A stretch of 19,111 nucleotides of DNA from CAYLZN01 sp964387935 (GTDB taxonomy: Bacteria; Acidobacteriota; Vicinamibacteria; Vicinamibacterales; JAFNAJ01). The stretch is taken from assembly GCA_964387935.1 (NCBI GenBank), contig CAYLZN010000083.1, forward strand, positions 1 through 19,111. The letters are read 5' to 3'. The notes under the pieces were generated by a model, which ran no database searches, was not told the origin of the DNA, and saw only the letters and a program-made list of their open reading frames with translations. This document shows positions 7,742 to 15,358 of this stretch, piece after piece. The stretch's first letter is position 1. Each line of letters begins with the position of its first letter. Made by a program: the position numbers and the translations under genes.

Positions 7742-10660
7742 ATGACACTGTCCCCAGGCAGCCGGCTGGGGCCCTACGAGATTCTCGCGCCAATCGGCGC
7801 GGGTGGCATGGGCGAAGTGTATCGCGCCCGCGACACGCGCCTGCAGCGCGAAGTGGCACTGAAAGTCCTGCCGCCCGCGCTCGTCGCCGACCCCGCGCGC
7901 CGAGCCCGCTTCGTCCGCGAGGCTCAGGCCGCCTCCGCGCTCGAGCATCCGCACATCGCCGTGATCCACGAGATCGCCGATGCGGATCGAATCACGTTCA
8001 TCGTGATGGAGCTCATCCGCGGCGAGCCGCTGAGCGACATCATCGCGCGAGGCCCTCTGACACCGTCGCGCGCGCTCGGTCTGACCATTGAAGTCGCAGA
8101 AGGCCTTGCCCGTGCGCACGACACGGGCATCGCGCATCGAGATCTCAAACCCGCCAACATCATGGTGACGGCCGAGGGCCACGCGAAGATCATCGATTTC
8201 GGCCTGGCCAAGCTGGTCAACGCGCTGAGCGCCGACTCGGACGCCCCGACCGCTCTCGGGGACGTCACCGAGCCTGGAGTGGTGGTCGGCACGGCCGCCT
8301 ACATGTCCCCGGAGCAGGTGCGCGGCGAGGTGGTCGATCACCGGACCGATGTGTTCAGCCTCGGGGTGGTCATGTACGAAATGGTCGCCGGACGCCGGCC
8401 CTTTCGTGGTCGCTCCGGCATCGAGACCATGCATGCCGTCCTGAACGATCCGGTGCCGCCGCTGCCCGAGCGGGTCAGCGCCGCGACGGGCGATCTGCCC
8501 CGCATCGTCGGGAAGTGCCTGGCCAAGGATCCCGCCGGTCGCTATCAGCGCATGCACGATGTCGTCGTCGACCTGCGGGCGGCGCAACGCCTGCTCGAGT
8601 CGGGGCAGGTGCGCCGCTCGGGCATCGCCAGGAGGCTGGTGCCGTTCGCGATGGCGGGAATGGCGCTCGTTCTGGCGATTGGCGCGGCCGTGGGCTGGAC
8701 CTCCGCGAGGCGCGCTCGCGACGAGGCCGCTCGAACCGCAGCCATCGCCGACGTCGAGCGCCTGGTCGACGGCGCACGCCTGGTCGACGCGTGGCGCGTC
8801 GCCCGCGCGGGGCTCGGGCGCTGGCCCGGCGACCCTCGGCTGGAGAGCGCGCTGCGAGCGGCGACCGACACCGTCACCATCGCCACCGACCCGCCCGGCG
8901 CGGAGGTGATGCTCAAGGCCTACACCGACGTCGCGGGCGAGTGGATCCGGCTCGGCACCTCGCCGCTCGAGGCCGTTCGCGCGCCGCTCGGCATGCTGCG
9001 CTGGAGGATCAGCAAGGAAGGCTTCGAGCCGATCGAGGCGCGGCTCGAGGTGGGAACGCCCGCGGCGGCTGCGGGGCGCCCCGACTTCGAGGCCCGTCCC
9101 ATCCGCCTGCGCCGCGCCGGTGAGGGTCCGGCCGGTGCCGTGTTCGTGCCGGCCGGTCGCGCCAGAGGGAAGGACCTCGGCGACTACTGGATCGACCGGA
9201 CCGAAGTGAGCAATCGCGACTTCAAGCAGTTCATCGACCGCGGCGGGTATCAGGACCCTTCGTTCTGGGGAGCACTCGAGCAGTCTTCCCCCTCGCTCTT
9301 CCGCCGGCTGGGGAGCATCGCCGAGTTCACCGACCGCACCGGGCAGCCGGGTCCGTCGACCTGGGAGCTCGGTGCCTACCCCGAGGGCCAGGGTGACCAT
9401 CCCGTGAGCGGGGTCAGCTGGTACGAAGCGGCGGCGTACTGCGCGTCAGTCCAGAGGACGCTGCCGAGCGTCTTCCACTGGCGCTTCGCCTTCGGGGCGT
9501 TCTTCTTCAGCGAGGTGGTGACGCTCGGCAACTTCGGCGGCCGCGGTCCCGAACCGGTGGGAACGCTCGAGGACCTCGGGCCCCACGGCACCCTCGGCAT
9601 GGCCGGCAACGTCAAGGAGTGGGCGCGGAACGCCGTCGCGGACAAGCGCTACATCCTCGGCGGAGGATGGAACGAGCCTCCGTACATGGCCACCAACGAC
9701 GATGCGCGGCCGCCGCTCGACCGGGCCGAAACGAACGGCGTCCGGTGCATGAAGGAGAGCATGCCGTCCGACGCGTCGGTATTCGCACCCCTGGCCCTGG
9801 CCCGCGCCGCGTCGGCCCCGCGGGAGCCCTTGACCGACCGCGAGTTCGCCGCCATCCGGCGCTTCTACGCCTACGATCGGCTGCCGCTCGAGGCCCGCGT
9901 CGAGCGCGCCGAAGAGCACGAGCACTGGCGACGGGAGCGCGTGTCGTTTGCCGCGGCCTATGGAGACGAGCGCGTGATCGCCAACATCCTGCTGCCGAAG
10001 AACGTGCGGCCACCGTACCAGGCCGTCGTCTGGTTCCCTGGCAGCTACGCGCTCGAGCTCAGGTCCACCGAGGGGGACCTCCCGTTCTCCATGTACTTCG
10101 ACTTCATCGCCCGCAGCGGCCGCGCGCTCGTGTATCCCGTCTACAGCGGAACCTACGAGCGGCGGGTCTCGAGGCCGACGCGCGCGCCGGGCACACCGCC
10201 GACGCTCAACGAGTGGCGCGATGAGGTGGTTCGGTGGTCGAAGGACTTCGGCCGGACGGTGGACTACCTCGAATCGCGCGGGGACATCGACGGCGGCCGC
10301 GTCGCGTACTACGGCTACAGCATGGGTGCCATGGACGCCGTCCCGATCCTCGGTGTCGAGGATCGGATTCGAGCCGCGATCCTGCTCACCGGCGGTCTCA
10401 CCGACGACTCGTCCCCACCGGAGATCGACCCCGCCCGCCTGGCTCCGCGCGTGACGCTGCCGATTCTCATGCTTGGGGGCGAGCTCGATTTCGGCCTTCC
10501 GGTCGAATCTTCGCAGAAGCCGCTCTTCAACCTCTTCGGCACGCCGCCCGACCGGAAGCGCCTGGTGATCTTCAAGAACGCCGGCCACGTGCCGCCGCGA
10601 ATCGAGCTGATCCGCGAGGTGCTCGACTGGCTGGACCAGCAGCTCGGACCGGTCCGCTAG
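7742..10660 (+). CDS. Membrane fusion protein: Ser/Thr kinase + PEGA-like + FGE-like + alpha/beta hydrolase (copy 1)
   Basis: A 972-residue multidomain protein. Residues 12-275 form a Hanks-type Ser/Thr kinase with GAGGMGEVY loop (19-27), Lys41, HRDLKPAN (132-139), DFG (152-154), GTAAYMSPE (183-191) and DVFSLG (203-208); all catalytic residues are present. One transmembrane helix follows (about 299-320). A PEGA-like module (about 376-440, TIATDPPGAEVML) leads to an FGE/SUMF1-like domain (about 465-672: YWIDRTEVSNRDF, GPSTWELG, GVSWYEAAAYC, MAGNVKEWARN, YILGGGWNEPPY, NGVRC). The two adjacent redox cysteines of true FGE are missing after GGGWNEP. The C-terminal alpha/beta hydrolase (about 700-972) has GYSMG with Ser860, Asp916 (GELDFG) and His949 (NAGHVPP) as a plausible triad. 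The kinase should face the cytoplasm and the rest the periplasm. ATG 7742 fits the family start; ATG 7730 and GTG 7700 are in-frame alternatives. It follows the dehydrogenase by 46 bases. Confidence 0.9.
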   Translation: MTLSPGSRLGPYEILAPIGAGGMGEVYRARDTRLQREVALKVLPPALVADPARRARFVREAQAASALEHPHIAVIHEIADADRITFIVMELIRGEPLSDIIARGPLTPSRALGLTIEVAEGLARAHDTGIAHRDLKPANIMVTAEGHAKIIDFGLAKLVNALSADSDAPTALGDVTEPGVVVGTAAYMSPEQVRGEVVDHRTDVFSLGVVMYEMVAGRRPFRGRSGIETMHAVLNDPVPPLPERVSAATGDLPRIVGKCLAKDPAGRYQRMHDVVVDLRAAQRLLESGQVRRSGIARRLVPFAMAGMALVLAIGAAVGWTSARRARDEAARTAAIADVERLVDGARLVDAWRVARAGLGRWPGDPRLESALRAATDTVTIATDPPGAEVMLKAYTDVAGEWIRLGTSPLEAVRAPLGMLRWRISKEGFEPIEARLEVGTPAAAAGRPDFEARPIRLRRAGEGPAGAVFVPAGRARGKDLGDYWIDRTEVSNRDFKQFIDRGGYQDPSFWGALEQSSPSLFRRLGSIAEFTDRTGQPGPSTWELGAYPEGQGDHPVSGVSWYEAAAYCASVQRTLPSVFHWRFAFGAFFFSEVVTLGNFGGRGPEPVGTLEDLGPHGTLGMAGNVKEWARNAVADKRYILGGGWNEPPYMATNDDARPPLDRAETNGVRCMKESMPSDASVFAPLALARAASAPREPLTDREFAAIRRFYAYDRLPLEARVERAEEHEHWRRERVSFAAAYGDERVIANILLPKNVRPPYQAVVWFPGSYALELRSTEGDLPFSMYFDFIARSGRALVYPVYSGTYERRVSRPTRAPGTPPTLNEWRDEVVRWSKDFGRTVDYLESRGDIDGGRVAYYGYSMGAMDAVPILGVEDRIRAAILLTGGLTDDSSPPEIDPARLAPRVTLPILMLGGELDFGLPVESSQKPLFNLFGTPPDRKRLVIFKNAGHVPPRIELIREVLDWLDQQLGPVR

Positions 10661-10713
10661 CGCGAGCTGCGCTCTCCGGGCGAATGAACCGCGCCGATCC
10701 GCCCCCCCCGTGT

Positions 10714-10719
10714 GATAAT
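10714..10719 (+). promoter_or_regulatory. Extended -10 box of the second kinase fusion gene
   Basis: TGTGATAAT ends at 10719, giving a GATAAT hexamer with an upstream TGTG, in an AT-poor setting. Its end lies 9 bases before the GTG at 10729, so the transcript would be nearly leaderless. The site also lies inside the longer reading frame that begins at ATG 10684, which argues for the GTG start. Confidence 0.4.
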
Positions 10720-10728
10720 TCCCTCCAC

Positions 10729-13551
10729 GTGAACCTCTCGCACTACCGGCTCGAGGCGGAGATCGGCCGCGGCGGGATGGGGGTTGTCCACCGGGCTGTG
10801 GATACCCGACTGGGACGGCCGGTCGCCATCAAGGTCCTGCCGCCGGAGGCCACGGCGGATCCCGAGCGCCATCGTCGCCTGCTCGAGGAGGCGCGCGCCG
10901 CTTCGGCCCTCAACCACCCCCACATCGTCACGATCTACGAGGTGGACGAGTGCGAGGGCACGACGTTCATCGCGATGGAGCTGGTCGAGGGACGGCCGCT
11001 CGGTCGCCTCCTCGCCGACGGTCCTCTCCCCGTCGTGACCGCGCTCGAGTACGCGGCGCAGATCGCCTCCGCGCTCGAGGCGGCGCATGCCGCCGGCATC
11101 GTCCATCGCGACATCAAGCCCGCCAACATCGTCATCACCGGCGACGACCGTGTGAAGGTGCTGGACTTCGGTCTGGCCAAGCGCGTCGACCGCCCGCCCT
11201 CCGAGGAGACGATCTCGGTCCTGCGGACCTCACCGGGGACGATCGTCGGAACGGCCGCCTACATGTCGCCGGAACAGGCGCAGGGCGGCCGTGTGGACGC
11301 GCGCTCGGACCTGTTCTCCTTCGGCGCGGTGATGTACGAGATGCTCGCGGGCCGGCGTCCGTTCAGCGGCTCGTCGGATGTCGGGCTCCTGACGGCGATT
11401 CTCAGAGACGACCCTCCGTCGTTGCGCAGCGTGAGGGCGGACGTGCCACCCGACGCCGAGGCCATGGTGGCGCGGGCGCTCGCGAAGGACCCAGCAGCGC
11501 GGTATCGATCCGCAGCCGAGCTGCGCGCCGACATCGAGCGCCTCGTCCAGCGACTCACCCGTCCGCCAGAGCCGGGGTGGCGTCGCCCCGCGGTCCTCGT
11601 GCCCACGGCGCTGATGCTGCTGGCCGTCGCCGGGTTCGGCGCCTGGCAGACGATCGAACTCCGGCGCGCGCGCTACGCGCGGGAGGTCCAGCTCCCCGAG
11701 ATCGAGCGCCTCCATCACAGCGGGCAGACGATGGACGCGGTACGGCTCGCGCGCGAGGTGGAACGGTATGCGCCGACGGAGATCGCGCGCGCACGCGACA
11801 CGTGGATGCGTCTCGGGATAGTCACGGAACCCGAGGGCGCCGAAGTCGAGATCCGGAACTACCACGATCTGGAAGGGCCCTGGGAGCCATTCGGCCCGGC
11901 GCCCCTTCGCGTTCAGCTGCCGTATGCCTACTACCGCGTGCGTGTCAGGAAGCCCGGCTACAGGACGGTCGAAGTGAGCGCGAGCATGGCCCGGCAGCCG
12001 TTGAAGCTGACCTCGGAGTCGGAGTCGGTACCCGGGATGGTCTTCGTGCCCGGCGGCCAGTACGCCGTCGGTGTGGCAGCCGCGGTCACGCTGCCGGACT
12101 ACTGGATCGATCGGCTCGAGGTCACCAACGCTGCCTACAAGGCCTTCGTCGACGGCGGCGGCTACCGCGATCCGCGCTACTGGAAACCGCCGTTCCGCGA
12201 CAACGACCGGGTGCTGGGTTTCGACGAAGCGATGGCGCGGTTCCGCGATGCGACGGGCCGCGCTGGTCCTTCAACGTGGGAACTCGGCAGCTATCCCGAG
12301 GGCCAGGCGGACTACCCGGTCGCGGGCATCAGCTGGTTCGAGGCCGCCGCCTACGCGGAGTTCGCTGGCCGGAGCCTCCCGACGATCTATCACTGGTATC
12401 GTGCCTCGGGTACTGACGAGCCATTCTCCGACATCCTCCAGTTGAGCAACTTCGACAACCGGGGGCTGTCGAAGGCCGGTGAGCGCGCGGGGCTTGGCCC
12501 GTGGGGCACGCTCGACATGGCCGGCAACGTCAAGGAGTGGTGCGCCAACGAGGTGACGGGCCGTGGGCTCCGCTACATTCTCGGCGGCGCCTGGAACGAG
12601 CCGAGCTACCGCTTCGTGGAAGAAGACGGACAGAATCCGTGGCTCCGGCGCGCGACGTTCGGCGTGCGCCTCGTGAAGGACCTTGGCCCGGACGGACACG
12701 CGGCCGGACCGGTGGGGCAGGTCACGCCCGATCCGTCGACGATCGTGCCGCTTCCGCGGGACGAGATGGCGCCGTATCGCAGGTTCTACGAGTACGATCG
12801 CACGCCGCTCGACGCGCGTGTCGAATCGGCCGAGGACACCTCGCCGTACTGGCGCAAGGAGAAGGTGAGCTTCGCCGCCGCCTACGGCAACGAGCGCGTG
12901 CCGGCGTTCCTGTTCCTCCCCAAGAACGCCACGCCGCCGTACCAGATCGTGCTGCTCTTCCCGACCGGGTACGCCAGGCTGGCGCCGTCGAGCGCGACGC
13001 TCGATTTCGGCTCGTTCGAGTTCATCGTCCGCAGCGGCCGCGCGCTGCTGTACCCGGTGTACCAGGGCACGTTCGAACGGCGCGACAACGTACAGGCCAG
13101 CCCTGCCGGCGACCGGGACATGATGGTCCAGTGGGCCAAGGACGTCTTTCGCGCGGTGGACTACCTCGAGACACGCGACGACGTCGATCTTCGTCGGCTC
13201 GCGTACTACAGCCTCAGCATGGGGGCGCACTTCGGCCCGATCCCCGTCTCGCTCGAGCCGCGGTTCAAGACCGCGATCTTCGCATCGGGCGGTCTGCGCT
13301 ACGGCTACTCGCCGCAGGTGCAGCCGGCCAACTTCATGCCCGACGTGAAGGTGCCGACGCTGCTCGTCAACAGCAAGAACGACTTCACCGTCCCGGCGGC
13401 CGATCAGCAGCGTTTCTACGATCTCCTCGGGACCGAGCCGGCACACAAGCGCCACGTCGCGCTCGAAGGCGGACACGTCCCGCAGGACATGCGCGACCTC
13501 TACAAAGAGGTGCTGGCGTGGCTCGACACCTACCTGGGGCCGGTCCGCTAG
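10729..13551 (+). CDS. Membrane fusion protein: Ser/Thr kinase + PEGA-like + FGE-like + alpha/beta hydrolase (copy 2)
   Basis: A 940-residue paralogue of the preceding protein with the same domain order. Kinase (6-272): GRGGMGVVH loop (13-21), Lys35, HRDIKPAN (126-133), DFG (146-148), GTAAYMSPE (174-182). Transmembrane helix about 288-305 (AVLVPTALMLLAVAGFGAW). PEGA-like module about 363-427 (VTEPEGAEVEI, VRVRKPGYRTVEV). FGE-like domain about 435-650 (YWIDRLEVTNAAY, GPSTWELGSYPEGQ, GISWFEAAAY, MAGNVKEWC, YILGGAWNEPSY, FGVRL), again without the FGE cysteine pair. The alpha/beta hydrolase (about 680-940) has SLSMG around Ser830, Asp885 (SKNDFTVP) and His916 (GGHVPQ); the first Gly of GxSxG is Ser. 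I prefer the GTG at 10729 because the kinase homology starts at once (LSHYRLEAEIG); ATG 10684 would add 15 residues of proline-rich sequence. Both copies end LGPVR. The neighbour and shared layout imply tandem duplication and joint function. Confidence 0.9.
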   Translation: MNLSHYRLEAEIGRGGMGVVHRAVDTRLGRPVAIKVLPPEATADPERHRRLLEEARAASALNHPHIVTIYEVDECEGTTFIAMELVEGRPLGRLLADGPLPVVTALEYAAQIASALEAAHAAGIVHRDIKPANIVITGDDRVKVLDFGLAKRVDRPPSEETISVLRTSPGTIVGTAAYMSPEQAQGGRVDARSDLFSFGAVMYEMLAGRRPFSGSSDVGLLTAILRDDPPSLRSVRADVPPDAEAMVARALAKDPAARYRSAAELRADIERLVQRLTRPPEPGWRRPAVLVPTALMLLAVAGFGAWQTIELRRARYAREVQLPEIERLHHSGQTMDAVRLAREVERYAPTEIARARDTWMRLGIVTEPEGAEVEIRNYHDLEGPWEPFGPAPLRVQLPYAYYRVRVRKPGYRTVEVSASMARQPLKLTSESESVPGMVFVPGGQYAVGVAAAVTLPDYWIDRLEVTNAAYKAFVDGGGYRDPRYWKPPFRDNDRVLGFDEAMARFRDATGRAGPSTWELGSYPEGQADYPVAGISWFEAAAYAEFAGRSLPTIYHWYRASGTDEPFSDILQLSNFDNRGLSKAGERAGLGPWGTLDMAGNVKEWCANEVTGRGLRYILGGAWNEPSYRFVEEDGQNPWLRRATFGVRLVKDLGPDGHAAGPVGQVTPDPSTIVPLPRDEMAPYRRFYEYDRTPLDARVESAEDTSPYWRKEKVSFAAAYGNERVPAFLFLPKNATPPYQIVLLFPTGYARLAPSSATLDFGSFEFIVRSGRALLYPVYQGTFERRDNVQASPAGDRDMMVQWAKDVFRAVDYLETRDDVDLRRLAYYSLSMGAHFGPIPVSLEPRFKTAIFASGGLRYGYSPQVQPANFMPDVKVPTLLVNSKNDFTVPAADQQRFYDLLGTEPAHKRHVALEGGHVPQDMRDLYKEVLAWLDTYLGPVR

Positions 13552-13611
13552 GCAATCGCGATCCGTCGGAATCGCGGGGCCTGTCCCTGGCACCACGGCT
13601 CCCGTTGGTGG

Positions 13612-13617
13612 TATAAG
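13612..13617 (+). promoter_or_regulatory. Possible -10 box of the membrane-anchored hydrolase gene
   Basis: TATAAG in the context GTGGTATAAGCCGGGC is a five-of-six match to TATAAT and lies 22 bases before the GTG at 13640. No good -35 box is seen at the usual distance. Confidence 0.35.
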
Positions 13618-13639
13618 CCGGGCCACGTCGGAATTCAGC

Positions 13640-14662
13640 GTGATTGCGGTCGCGTTCCTGCTCTGCCTGCTGCTCGTGGGTGCGACCTGCCAGTTCGTCG
13701 GGTCTCGCCGCGACGCGCGACGGTTTCCCCCGCCGGGACGTCTGGTGCCGGCCGGTGGCTACCGGATCCACCTGAACCCGGTCGGCACGGGCCCGGCCGT
13801 CGTGTTCATCTCCGGCATCGCGGCCTCGTGCCTCAACTGGACGCGTGTGCAACACCTGTTGGCCGCGCACGCCACCGCAGTGACGACCGATCGGGCGGGC
13901 CTCGGCTGGAGCGACCTGGGCCCCCGCGGGCTGACCGCCCTCGATCACGCCGAGCACCTGCACGAGGCGCTGACCAGGGCCGGCGTGCGACCGCCGTTCG
14001 TGCTCGTGGCGCACTCCTACGGAAGCTACGTCGCGCAGTTGTTCGCGGCCCGTCACGAGGCGGAGGTCGCAGGAATGGTGTTCGTCGATCCAATCACGTG
14101 GGCCGACTGGGTCACCCCGGACGCGAACCAGCGGCGCATCCTGCGCGGGGGGCGCGCGTTTGCCCTGGCCGGCGCCGCGCTGGCCGGACTCGGCGTCGTC
14201 CGTTTCACCGTGAGTCGCTTTCGTCGAGGGTCCGAGCGGACTGGACGGGCGGTGCTGGGCGCGTTCGGCAGCCAGGCCGTGGGGGCCGTGTCCCGTGTGA
14301 TGGGTGAGATCGGCAAGATGCCGCCCGAGGTGTGGGATGCCGTGCAGGCGCACTGGACGCGCCCGCGCAGCTTCATCGCGATGGCGCGGCATTTCGAGAC
14401 GCTGCCCGCAAGCGCGGCACTGGTCCGCCAGCGCGAGGCCGACGGCTCGGCCTGGTCGTGCCCCGTCGTGGTGCTGAGCGCTGGTGATGAAACCGGCAGG
14501 ATCGTCGAGGCCCGACGGGGCCTCGCCGCCCGGTCGGTGCGCGGAGAATTCGTCCAGGTGCCAGGGGCCGGGCACTGGATTCACCTCGATCGGCCCGACC
14601 TTGTCGTCGACGCGATCCGGGCCCTGCGCCCGTTGGCCCCTGGAACCTCGCGCCTCTCCTAG
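13640..14662 (+). CDS. Membrane-anchored or exported alpha/beta-fold hydrolase
   Basis: A 340-residue alpha/beta hydrolase of the broad fold-1 family (esterase, lipase, haloalkane dehalogenase relatives). Residues 1-20 are a hydrophobic segment (MIAVAFLLCLLLVGATCQFV) followed by basic GSRRDARR, so it is either an N-terminal anchor or a signal peptide; the Cys17 context (GAT-C) is a poor lipobox. The catalytic set is visible: AHSYGS nucleophile elbow with Ser126, Asp283 in LSAGDETG, and His312 in GAGHWIHLDRPDLV. DRAGLGWSD (about 84-92) is the usual loop after strand 4, and a lid region spans about 155-255. The start is GTG with a weak GGA upstream and a -10-like box at 13612. It follows the second kinase-hydrolase fusion by 88 bases and may be unrelated to it. 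Its stop codon overlaps that of the converging lipoprotein gene. The substrate is unknown. Confidence 0.85.
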   Translation: MIAVAFLLCLLLVGATCQFVGSRRDARRFPPPGRLVPAGGYRIHLNPVGTGPAVVFISGIAASCLNWTRVQHLLAAHATAVTTDRAGLGWSDLGPRGLTALDHAEHLHEALTRAGVRPPFVLVAHSYGSYVAQLFAARHEAEVAGMVFVDPITWADWVTPDANQRRILRGGRAFALAGAALAGLGVVRFTVSRFRRGSERTGRAVLGAFGSQAVGAVSRVMGEIGKMPPEVWDAVQAHWTRPRSFIAMARHFETLPASAALVRQREADGSAWSCPVVVLSAGDETGRIVEARRGLAARSVRGEFVQVPGAGHWIHLDRPDLVVDAIRALRPLAPGTSRLS

Positions 14663-15279
14663 AGCCCGCCGCCCTTCTTGATTTCCTTGACGGCCGAGTC
14701 GACGATCTCCCGCACGAACGAGTCGACCTTCGACGGATTGGTGGTCTGGCTCTGACCAGCCCAGATCAGCTTGTTCGACTCGAGCGAGTAGACCAGGGTC
14801 TCAACCGTGACGATGGTGTTCGTCCGGATGTCGGTGCCGCCGCCCCAGGCGCCGCCCCAGCCGTAGCCGTAGTAGCCACCCCAGTAGCCGCCGTACCTGG
14901 GACCCGCGTACATCGGCATGGACGGCGTCCCCACGACTTCCTTGTCCTTCGACACCGGCCGGAGCACGACCACGCCGGCGACCCCGGCCTTCTGGAGTGC
15001 CGCCTTGGCCTCTTCCTCGGTCGCGTTCGCGGGGATGATGGAATAGCTCGGCACACCCTGCACGCCGTTCCTGGTCAGCTCGCGCGCCAGCGCGTCTTCC
15101 GCGCCCCGCCGCGCGCCTTCGTTCTTCGTCATGACCACGCCGGCGACCTTCTTGCCGGCCATGCTGCCAACGGCCGGGGCGTCTGGTGCGCGCCACGTCG
15201 AGTTGTAGCTGGTGGTGGCGCAGGCCGACAGGCTGAGGGCGGCAACGGCAACCGCCGCTGATGTCAAGGCACGATGCAT
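14659..15279 (-). CDS. Glycine/aromatic-rich lipoprotein
   Basis: A 206-residue lipoprotein. The ATG at 15279 has AGGAGG 6 bases upstream; 13 earlier in-frame codons lack such a site and would disturb the signal peptide. Residues 1-19 are a lipoprotein signal peptide with an LSAC lipobox (Cys20). The domain VAGVVMTKNEGARRGAEDAL (46-64 region) through VVVLRPVSKDKE (103-114) resembles an alpha/beta fold in which a lipoprotein turns over a small stress-type domain. Residues 124-149 are almost wholly Gly, Tyr and Trp (YGGYWGGYYGYGWGGAWGGG). The C-terminal part, TIVTVETLVYSLESNKLIWAGQSQT followed by a helix VDSFVREIVDSAVKEIKK, is like the C-terminal half of DUF4136-type proteins. Function is unknown. 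It is convergent with the hydrolase at 13640-14662, the two stop codons sharing CTAG. Confidence 0.8.
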   Translation of the reverse strand: MHRALTSAAVAVAALSLSACATTSYNSTWRAPDAPAVGSMAGKKVAGVVMTKNEGARRGAEDALARELTRNGVQGVPSYSIIPANATEEEAKAALQKAGVAGVVVLRPVSKDKEVVGTPSMPMYAGPRYGGYWGGYYGYGWGGAWGGGTDIRTNTIVTVETLVYSLESNKLIWAGQSQTTNPSKVDSFVREIVDSAVKEIKKGGGL

Positions 15280-15358
15280 CGAGAACCTCCTGGGTGATGA
15301 GACTGCCCGGCGCGCCACCCGGATTCCTTCACCGTCACGGGCGCTTCAGGCCAGCCTC

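Noticed and set aside
6067..7743. Upstream extension of the lyase reading frame on the minus strand
   Set aside because: This part is antisense to the aldehyde dehydrogenase. The ATG at 6066 has a strong ribosome site and begins the family homology at once.
7625..9400. Long minus-strand open frame opposite the first kinase fusion
   Set aside because: It lies antisense to an intact kinase with every catalytic motif. The composition is low-complexity Arg/Ala/Asp and no ribosome site or motif supports it.
10661..10683. Small hairpin GAGC-TGC-GCTC between the two kinase genes
   Set aside because: A four-base stem without a T run is too weak to call a terminator or processing site.
13557..13576. 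Hairpin CGCGAT-N8-ATCGCG after the second kinase fusion, as a terminator
   Set aside because: The stem has only six base pairs and is followed by GGGCC, not a T run. It is better explained as part of the 19-base repeat.
13588..13608. Sigma54-like promoter (TGGCAC) before the hydrolase gene
   Set aside because: The GC dinucleotide at the -12 position is not found at the required spacing from GG.
13684..13699. Lipobox at Cys17 of the membrane-anchored hydrolase
   Set aside because: The residues before the cysteine (Gly-Ala-Thr) do not fit the usual lipobox, so a plain anchor or signal peptide is more likely.
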